DNA of 12,825 bases from Rickettsiales bacterium (lineage in GTDB: Bacteria; Pseudomonadota; Alphaproteobacteria; Rickettsiales; CANDYO01): contig CANDYO010000055.1 of NCBI GenBank assembly GCA_947424995.1, positions 1 to 12,825 on the forward strand, written 5' to 3'. The notes below the pieces were generated by a model that was not told the DNA's origin, did not search any database, and was given only the letters and a program-made list of their open reading frames with translations. Position 1 is the stretch's first letter, and every line of letters begins with the position of its first letter. Position numbers and translations under genes: made by a program. Positions 7,217 to 12,825 of this stretch are shown here, piece after piece.

Positions 7217-7539
7217 GATATTTTCCTTTTTAGTATTCTACTATTTATGTTAGTCTTAAAAATAAATTTTTTCTATCAAAATTCTAAAATTCCTCTAGCT
7301 TTATAATAAAGCGCTGTGAAAAAAAATTGGAGCATTCAAGTCGCAATATTGATAAGCAATTTGAAACTTCTAGAAGCTTAATTGACTGATAAAATAATAT
7401 TGCAAAATATGCTAAGAATAATTCTCGGCTTATTTTAGCTCCATTAATTAATTTGGTTAATGAAGAATGCGTAACTTGCGTAACTTTAAAACTTACATTA
7501 AGGTTATATTAAAATAATTCGAATTAAAATCTTACCCAT
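7217..7539. other. Divergent spacer between the GNAT gene and rarA, with a coding trace
   Basis: These 323 bases hold the promoters of the GNAT gene and rarA, but no convincing box pair was found. A plus-strand frame from 7309 to 7513 is open for 26 codons (including KKLEHSSRNIDKQFETSRSL), hits TGA TAA at 7387-7392, then is open again for 39 codons (including YAKNNSRLILAPLINLVNEE) to a TAA at 7511-7513. It has no ATG start, and I do not recognise the product. It may be a decayed gene or chance. TATATT at 7505-7510 could serve as a -10 for rarA. No Shine-Dalgarno precedes the rarA ATG at 7540. Confidence 0.4.
7468..7485. repeat. Perfect 9-bp tandem duplication
   Basis: TGCGTAACT occurs twice with no gap, at 7468-7476 and 7477-7485, about 55 bases before the rarA start. 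It could be a replication-slippage duplication or a paired binding site. Nothing in the sequence tells these apart. Confidence 0.85.
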
Positions 7540-8826
7540 ATGTCATCATTATTTAAAAATAGCAAAAATTCAAAACCGCTTGCAGAAGAAATCAGGCCAA
7601 CGAATATTGATGAGATATTTGGTCAGGAGCATTTATTTACAGATAATTCACAAATCAAGCAGATGCTCAATGCTTCCCATATTCAAAATATAATTTTTTG
7701 GGGACCTCCGGGTAGTGGTAAAACAACTATAGCTAGAATTTTAGCTAAACAATGCAAATATCATATCGAATCAATATCAGCAGTAATCAACGCAACTAGT
7801 GATATAAAGCAAATATTTAGTAATGCTAAAGCTCGAAAAAGCCAAGGTATTAATACTATATTGATAGTAGATGAAATTCATCATTTTAATAGAACTCAGC
7901 AAGATATATTTCTGCCATATCTAGAAGATGGCACGGTGACATTAATTGGCGCCACAACGGAAAATCCTTCATTTGAGCTAAATGGCGCACTACTATCTAG
8001 ATGTATGGTCTTAACCCTCAAAAGCTTAAATAAAACAGCGTTAATGCAAATAACTGCAAGAGCAGAACAAATATATAATAAAAAGCTGCCATTAAGCGAA
8101 GAAGATTTTGATAGATTATATGAAATGGTTGATGGTGACGGGCGTTATCTATTAAATATCTGCGAAGGATTACTTAACTTAGAGCGTAATTCTGAAAAGC
8201 CTATAGATTTAGGATCAATATTTCAGATGCGCAGTGCAGCTTATGATAAATCAAGAGATAATCATCATAATTTAGTTAGCGCATTACATAAATCTATTAG
8301 AGGTTCTGATAGCGATGCTAGTCTTTATTGGCTAACTCGGATGCTTGAGGCGGGAGAAAACCCTCACTATATCCTTAGACGCTTGGTAAGAATTGCAGTA
8401 GAGGATGTTGGTCTCGCTGATCCGAATGCTTTAACTCAAGCATTAGCTGCAAAAGAAGCTTATGATTTTTTAGGGGCTCCAGAAGGAATTTTGGCAATTA
8501 TTCAAGCGGCTTTATATTTAGCTACAGCTCCAAAATCAAATGCTGTTTACTTGGCTCAAAAAGCTTCTACGGATGATGCAAAAAGATATGGTTCTTTATT
8601 GCCTCCTTTTCATATATTAAATGCACCCACCAAATTAATGAAAGAACAAGGCTATGGTGAAGGATATATCTATGATCATGATACCAAAGAAGCTTTTTCA
8701 GGACAAAATTATTTTCCAGATAATATGCCAAGAAAACAATATTATCATCCTAGTCAAAGAGGGTTTGAAAAAGATATCAATAAGCGCTTAGATTATTGGA
8801 AAAATTTACGACAACAAAAAAGATAG
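7540..8826 (+). CDS. rarA: Replication-associated recombination protein A (AAA+ ATPase)
   Basis: RarA (MgsA), 428 residues, close to the family's usual 440. It is a homotetrameric AAA+ ATPase, related to clamp loaders and RuvB, that acts at stalled replication forks with SSB. The N-terminus carries PLAEEIRPTNIDEIFGQEHL, the normal RarA opening. Walker A is GPPGSGKT at residues 55-62, Walker B ILIVDEIHHFN at 107-117 (Asp111, Glu112), and sensor 1 is GATTENPS at 137-144. Arg154 in LLSRCMVL is the probable arginine finger. The C-terminal MgsA domain contains LVSALHKSIRGSD, EDVGLADP, LATAPKSNA and PPFHILNAPTKLMKEQGYG. The tail with YIYDHD, FSGQNYFPD and a final KRLDYWKNLR has an alphaproteobacterial look. 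There is no Shine-Dalgarno before the ATG, which itself fits the family start. It is monocistronic and its stop is 35 bases from the trpA stop on the other strand. Confidence 0.96.
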   Translation: MSSLFKNSKNSKPLAEEIRPTNIDEIFGQEHLFTDNSQIKQMLNASHIQNIIFWGPPGSGKTTIARILAKQCKYHIESISAVINATSDIKQIFSNAKARKSQGINTILIVDEIHHFNRTQQDIFLPYLEDGTVTLIGATTENPSFELNGALLSRCMVLTLKSLNKTALMQITARAEQIYNKKLPLSEEDFDRLYEMVDGDGRYLLNICEGLLNLERNSEKPIDLGSIFQMRSAAYDKSRDNHHNLVSALHKSIRGSDSDASLYWLTRMLEAGENPHYILRRLVRIAVEDVGLADPNALTQALAAKEAYDFLGAPEGILAIIQAALYLATAPKSNAVYLAQKASTDDAKRYGSLLPPFHILNAPTKLMKEQGYGEGYIYDHDTKEAFSGQNYFPDNMPRKQYYHPSQRGFEKDINKRLDYWKNLRQQKR

Positions 8827-8861
8827 ATAAATTTGCTAAATCTTAAAATGCCATATAGCTA

Positions 8862-9653
8862 TTACCCGCGATGATTATCATTTTTCTCTCCTATGGTTTT
8901 AGCAAATTGAACTGCAAGATTTTTAAATGCTTCCAGTCCTTTCTCTTCTAACATTTTTACAAGTACACTGCCAATAATTACTCCATCAGCGAATGCAGCT
9001 ACTTGTGCAGCTTGACTGCCATTGGATATGCCAAAACCAACGGCAATTTTCACTTTAGGAAAATAAGTACGTAAATTATTAACTTCATCTTCTAAACTAA
9101 TAACAAGATCACTTTGAATCCCTGTTACTGAAAGCCTTGAGATATAATAGATAAAACTTGGTTCTAATTTTTTATATAAGTTAAAACGCTGCGGATTAGT
9201 AGTTGGGGATGTAAGTAAAACTATTTCTATACCCACTTTCTTAAGAATTGAATAAAACTCTTGTCCTTCTTCAGGTGGTAAATCAACTATTAATACCCCA
9301 TCAATTCCTACTTCTTTAGCTTTGATTGAAAATTCTTCATATCCAAATGATAAAATGGGATTTAAGTAACTAAACAAGATTATCGGTATATCATAACCTC
9401 GCATACGCACTTGATGGACTATATTTAATACTATATCCAGTGTGACTCCATTGCTTAAAGCAATCTCAGCTGCGCGTTGATTTACTGGACCATCTGCAAC
9501 AGGATCAGAAAATGGCACGCCTATTTCGATAGCATTAGCGCCAGCTTCTACTAAAGCAATGACCGCTTCAATAGAGTCCTCTATGGTTGGATGTCCAGCC
9601 ATAATAAATGGGATAAATGCAGATTTCCCTTCTTTAAATATTTTATCTCTCAT
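8862..9653 (-). CDS. trpA: Tryptophan synthase alpha chain
   Basis: A 263-residue TIM-barrel subunit that cleaves indole-3-glycerol phosphate to indole and glyceraldehyde 3-phosphate and passes indole to TrpB through the alpha2-beta2 tunnel. Catalytic Glu43 (IEIGVPFSDP) and Asp54 (VADGP) correspond to E. coli Glu49 and Asp60. The flexible loop is SRLSVTG, where most relatives have Gly at the fifth position, and the phosphate-binding GFGIS and GVIIGS are present. It is the last gene of the operon. Its ATG shares one base with the trpB stop (TAATG, 9651-9655), and GGAG lies at 9662-9665 inside trpB, so translation is coupled. The gene looks complete. It converges on rarA across a 35-bp gap with no obvious terminator hairpin. 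Confidence 0.97.
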   Translation of the reverse strand: MRDKIFKEGKSAFIPFIMAGHPTIEDSIEAVIALVEAGANAIEIGVPFSDPVADGPVNQRAAEIALSNGVTLDIVLNIVHQVRMRGYDIPIILFSYLNPILSFGYEEFSIKAKEVGIDGVLIVDLPPEEGQEFYSILKKVGIEIVLLTSPTTNPQRFNLYKKLEPSFIYYISRLSVTGIQSDLVISLEDEVNNLRTYFPKVKIAVGFGISNGSQAAQVAAFADGVIIGSVLVKMLEEKGLEAFKNLAVQFAKTIGEKNDNHRG

Positions 9654-10834
9654 TATTTTTTCTCCAAATATTTACTTAAGGTCTCTACATCCTTATCTCC
9701 ACGACCGGATAGACCAATTAGCATATTATAATCTTTTGATAATTTAGGTGCAGTTCGAATGGCATAAGCAATTGCATGCGCACTTTCTAAAGCAGGGATA
9801 ATACCTTCTAATCGTGCAAGTTCAAATGCGGCCTCAATAGCTTCATCATCACTAGCATTAGTATAATGAGCCCTTCCTATATCATGTAAATTAGCATGTT
9901 CTGGACCAACACTTGGATAATCTAGCCCAGCAGAAATGCTATGAGTATTAGCCACTTGACCATATTCATCTTGCAAAAGATAGCTTTTTGTTCCTTGAAT
10001 TACTCCAATACGACCACCAGCAAATCTAGCAGCATGCTCCCCTAACTTCATTCCTTTGCCACCAGCTTCAACTCCAGTCATTTTTATATCTCTATCTTCT
10101 AAAAATGCATAAAAAAGGCCAATTGCATTGCTTCCGCCGCCAACGCATGCTACTAACTCATTCGGCAATTTACCTATTCTATCTAAAATTTGTTGCCTAG
10201 CCTCTATTCCTATAATCTTTTGAAAATCTCTAACAATTGTTGGATATGGATGTGGCCCTAATGCTGATCCTAAAACATAATAAGTATCTTGCAAATTTGA
10301 AACCCAGTTGCGCATTGCTTCTGAAGTTGCATCTTTTAAAGTTTTTGAACCAGATTTAACCGCTCGAACTTCTGCTCCAAGCACTCGCATTCTAATTACG
10401 TTGAGATGTTGCCTTTCCATATCAACCTCTCCCATATAAACTATGCATTCCATACCAAGTAAACTTGCTACAGTTGCAGTCGCAACTCCATGTTGGCCAG
10501 CTCCAGTTTCGGCGATTAATCGCGTCTTCTTCATAAATTTAGCAAGTAATCCTTGTCCAATTGTATTGTTAATTTTATGAGCCCCTGTATGAGTTAAATC
10601 CTCACGCTTCAAGTAAATATTTGCTCCACCCAGCTTTTTACTGAGTCTTTCAGCATAATAAAGCGCTGTTGGTCTACCAGCATAATTTTTCAGATAATTT
10701 TGTAGTTGAGATTGGTACTCTAAATTATCTTTAAAATTCGAATAAGCCTCTTCTAGTTCTGCGAGAGGCGCCATTAATGTTTCAGGTGCAAAACAACCAC
10801 CATATTCACCAAAATATCCTTTCTTATTTATCAT
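9653..10834 (-). CDS. trpB: Tryptophan synthase beta chain
   Basis: A 393-residue PLP enzyme that joins indole to serine to make tryptophan. Lys87 in HTGAHKINN is the Schiff-base lysine, at the same number as in E. coli. Glu109 in AETGAGQHG is the catalytic glutamate, and GGGSNA at 232-237 binds the cofactor phosphate. The N-terminal FGEYGGCFAPETLM and the HSISAGLDYPSVGPEH stretch identify it as standard TrpB1 rather than the TrpB2 paralogue. Its ATG lies inside the end of trpF (11-base overlap), preceded by AAAGGAG at 10842-10848, and its stop overlaps the trpA start. It looks intact and functional. Confidence 0.98.
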   Translation of the reverse strand: MINKKGYFGEYGGCFAPETLMAPLAELEEAYSNFKDNLEYQSQLQNYLKNYAGRPTALYYAERLSKKLGGANIYLKREDLTHTGAHKINNTIGQGLLAKFMKKTRLIAETGAGQHGVATATVASLLGMECIVYMGEVDMERQHLNVIRMRVLGAEVRAVKSGSKTLKDATSEAMRNWVSNLQDTYYVLGSALGPHPYPTIVRDFQKIIGIEARQQILDRIGKLPNELVACVGGGSNAIGLFYAFLEDRDIKMTGVEAGGKGMKLGEHAARFAGGRIGVIQGTKSYLLQDEYGQVANTHSISAGLDYPSVGPEHANLHDIGRAHYTNASDDEAIEAAFELARLEGIIPALESAHAIAYAIRTAPKLSKDYNMLIGLSGRGDKDVETLSKYLEKK

Positions 10835-11441
10835 AATTACACTCCTTTAAAAAATTTTTAATAAGCCCACTATCTTTAATGCCTGGCTGGCTTTCAACAC
10901 CGCTGGCAATATCCACTGCATAAGGCTTAACTATATTAATTGCAGTTATTACATTATTTGAATTTAAACCACCAGCTAAAATTAACCGATAATCTTTAGC
11001 TAATTTACTGGCTAACTCCCAATTGGCAATCCTACCAGTACCACCTCTTAATCTATCTTTATTTTTTGGTGCATCAATTAAGATATATCCATAAGATTCT
11101 AAAACCGAAGCTTCTGGTAACTCATCAATTGAGTTGGCTTGACAAGATAAGATTACCTTATCTTTAAAAGACTGAGGAGCATCTAATAAATCATCATATA
11201 CCTGAACTAAATCTAAGTTCAATTCATCTACACAGCGGGCAACAAAATCATAAGACTTATCAATGAATAAACCCACTTTAATAATAGATAGAGGCAATGA
11301 ATCAATGATATGTTTAGCTTTATTTTGCTCAATATACCTAGGGGACTTTGGATGGAAATTAAAGCCGAGTGCCCAAGCACCATTCTGCGCAGCAAATAGT
11401 GCATCGTTCTGATTAGTAATCCCGCAAATTTTAGCGCGCAT
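10824..11441 (-). CDS. trpF: Phosphoribosylanthranilate isomerase
   Basis: A 205-residue TIM-barrel enzyme that performs the Amadori rearrangement of phosphoribosylanthranilate to CdRP. Cys6 in KICGIT is the general base, and Asp123 in LIDAPKNKD is the expected general acid. Arg35 in SPRYI, the GGTGRIANW stretch at 133-141, LAGGLN and DIASGVES (phosphate binding) are present. The usual QLHG motif reads QVYD at 80-83, so the conserved His is Tyr here; this is the one clear departure from the family. The gene overlaps trpC by 11 bases, with AGGAG at 11448-11452 placed correctly before the ATG, and overlaps trpB by 11 bases at the other end. The remaining motifs argue that it is active, but the altered motif makes that less than certain. 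Confidence 0.93.
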   Translation of the reverse strand: MRAKICGITNQNDALFAAQNGAWALGFNFHPKSPRYIEQNKAKHIIDSLPLSIIKVGLFIDKSYDFVARCVDELNLDLVQVYDDLLDAPQSFKDKVILSCQANSIDELPEASVLESYGYILIDAPKNKDRLRGGTGRIANWELASKLAKDYRLILAGGLNSNNVITAINIVKPYAVDIASGVESQPGIKDSGLIKNFLKECNYDK

Positions 11442-12207
11442 CTTTTTCTCCTAATAGCATATTTCCTAATGCTTGACCTGGATTTTCTTTCTCCATAAAA
11501 TGTGATCCAATTAAAAATCCTCTAAAGCCTAACTTTTGCATTTCTTCTATTTCTACTTTATTTTTAATACCGCTTTCACATATGGCATAAATATGCTTAG
11601 GAATAAATTTGATCAGCTCTCTTGAAGTATCTAAATCAATTTTTAATGTTTTTAAATTACGGTTATTAATACCGATAACTCTTGGCTCAAGTTCTAGTGC
11701 CACCTTCAATTCCGCTAAATCATGCACTTCTATAATTGGAGTTAATCCCAAACTCACTGCATATTTATATAATTCTACTAAAGCTTGTTTACTTAAGAAA
11801 GCTACGATTAAAAGCACAGCATTTGCTCCATATGCTAAACCTTGAGCTATTTGTACTTTAGTTAATATAAAATCTTTAAGTAAAATATGAGCATGCGGCA
11901 AAATTTTTCTTACATCGCTAATATATTCAATATTACCAGCAAAATACTCCGGCTCTGCAAGAATAGATAAAGCAGATGCTCCATTGTTTAAATATTCTTT
12001 GGCAATGTCAGTATGTTTTAATGATCCATGATAAATTCTACCACGTGATGGGCTAACAAATTTAATTTCAGCAATAATTGCTGGATTATTCGAATCCATA
12101 AATATCTGACAAAAATCCAAAGCATTATGTTTTAAATTATTTTCGACTGTAATCGCTTCAGCTCTTACTTGAATATTACCTCTAATTTTTTCTAAAAAAT
12201 CACTCAT
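11431..12207 (-). CDS. trpC: Indole-3-glycerol phosphate synthase
   Basis: A 258-residue monofunctional TrpC (no TrpF fusion) that closes the ring of CdRP with loss of CO2 and water. Key residues are visible: Glu47 and Lys49 in AEIKFVSPSRG, Lys111 in LLKDFI, Glu160 in IIEVHD, Asn181 in INNRNL, and the SGI phosphate loop near the end. SILAEPEYFAG corresponds to the conserved SVLTEPEYFxG. Its ATG overlaps the trpD stop as ATGA (12204-12207), with GAGG at 12215-12218 as ribosome-binding site. It overlaps trpF at the other end. It looks intact. Confidence 0.96.
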   Translation of the reverse strand: MSDFLEKIRGNIQVRAEAITVENNLKHNALDFCQIFMDSNNPAIIAEIKFVSPSRGRIYHGSLKHTDIAKEYLNNGASALSILAEPEYFAGNIEYISDVRKILPHAHILLKDFILTKVQIAQGLAYGANAVLLIVAFLSKQALVELYKYAVSLGLTPIIEVHDLAELKVALELEPRVIGINNRNLKTLKIDLDTSRELIKFIPKHIYAICESGIKNKVEIEEMQKLGFRGFLIGSHFMEKENPGQALGNMLLGEKDAR

Positions 12208-12825
12208 AAAGATGCCTCATTTTGTAGTTGGTTTAGCAAAGCAGCTGTTTTGCCTGATGATATAGCTTCTCTTGCAATTTCTATAGCTTCACGTAAATTT
12301 AATGCTGCGCCGGCTACTAAAAGACCTGCTGCACTATTTAAAAGTACGATATCTAACTTAGGTCCTGTGATTTCACCCAGAAAAATAGCTTTAATAATCT
12401 GCGCATTCTGAGCTGTATTTCTTCCTAATATTTCACTCAACTGGGAGATGGGCAACCCTACATCCGTTGGATTAATAATATATTCAGTAATATTGCCATT
12501 TTTAAGCTCTGCTATATAGTTAGGAGCGCTAACACTGAACTCATCTAATCCATCTTCAGAATGAACAACTAAAGCATATTCTGATCCTATAGACTTTAAT
12601 AGCTCAGCTACTTTTATAACAAGATCTCTGCGATATACGCCAATCACCTGTTTTTTAGGGCTAGTAGGATTCATCAATGGCCCCAAAATATTAAAAATCG
12701 TAGGGAAACTTAAATTTCTTCTTAAAGGAGCATATTGTTTTAATGCTGTATTGAATAAGGATCCTAGTAAATAAGCATAATGATTTTTTGCTAAACTTTT
12801 GCTTACATTATTTCTTATTGCGTCA
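12204..12825 (-). CDS. trpD: Anthranilate phosphoribosyltransferase, C-terminal part
   Basis: The gene enters from the right edge, and the frame is open to the last base, so the ATG at 12686 (inside NILGPLMNP) is internal. The visible 206 residues are about the last 60% of a roughly 340-residue TrpD, which attaches phosphoribose from PRPP to anthranilate. Family marks are the arginine-rich APLRRNLSF before TIFNILGPLMNP, then GLDEFSVSAPN, INPTDVGLP, and a final NSAAGLLVAG with a helix ending SGKTAALLNQLQ. The N-terminal anthranilate- and PRPP-binding GTGGD region is outside the window. It is the first visible gene of the trp operon and ends in a four-base overlap with trpC. Whether trpE and trpG lie upstream cannot be seen. 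Confidence 0.95.
   Translation of the reverse strand, partial: DAIRNNVSKSLAKNHYAYLLGSLFNTALKQYAPLRRNLSFPTIFNILGPLMNPTSPKKQVIGVYRRDLVIKVAELLKSIGSEYALVVHSEDGLDEFSVSAPNYIAELKNGNITEYIINPTDVGLPISQLSEILGRNTAQNAQIIKAIFLGEITGPKLDIVLLNSAAGLLVAGAALNLREAIEIAREAISSGKTAALLNQLQNEASL

Noticed and set aside
8827..8861. Bidirectional terminator between rarA and trpA
   Set aside because: The 35 bases show no stable stem.
12204..12686. trpD starting at the ATG at 12686
   Set aside because: That Met lies inside the conserved NILGPLMNP motif and the frame continues with TrpD-like sequence to the window edge.

Overview
The window is AT-rich, gene-dense bacterial DNA, most likely from a host-associated (possibly intracellular) proteobacterium. 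The C-terminal third of RarA has an alphaproteobacterial look. A broken secreted-protein gene, an apparent ankyrin-repeat remnant and an intergenic palindromic repeat fit a genome shaped by intracellular life, for example a Rickettsiales- or Holosporales-like lineage. This placement is inference: there is no rRNA or other firm taxonomic marker here. No tRNA, rRNA, transposase or CRISPR array was seen.

Left part (1-4386). The window opens inside the 3' end of aas (membrane phospholipid repair and acyl-ACP synthetase). Its stop codon abuts, tail to tail, the stop of a reverse-strand gene for an exported protein of unknown function. That gene is cut into two same-frame halves by an in-frame TAA. 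Three bases upstream of it, on the same strand, lies a 739-residue protein joining an FAD-dependent oxidoreductase of the vanillyl-alcohol-oxidase (VAO) type to a C-terminal SAM-dependent methyltransferase. The two genes look like an operon of unknown role and are the least explained content of the window. A small alpha/beta hydrolase is transcribed divergently from them.

Middle (4387-7539). A convergent spacer of about 500 bp holds an ankyrin-like coding remnant (reverse strand) and a 128-bp imperfect palindromic element carrying two different small hairpins. Then come a reverse-strand two-gene ABC-2 exporter (YadG/YadH type, start and stop overlapping, visibly richer in GC than its surroundings), a GNAT acetyltransferase, and a 323-bp spacer with a 9-bp tandem duplication and a weak trace of old coding sequence.

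Right part (7540-12825). rarA (replication-fork maintenance ATPase) is on the plus strand and converges on a reverse-strand tryptophan operon, trpD-trpC-trpF-trpB-trpA. Every junction in the operon overlaps, which implies translational coupling. The five enzymes carry anthranilate through phosphoribosyl-anthranilate, its isomer and indole-glycerol phosphate to tryptophan. trpD runs off the right edge, so the promoter, any attenuator or repressor gene, and the presence of trpE/trpG cannot be judged. Catalytic residues are intact in TrpA, TrpB and TrpC, while TrpF has one altered conserved motif.
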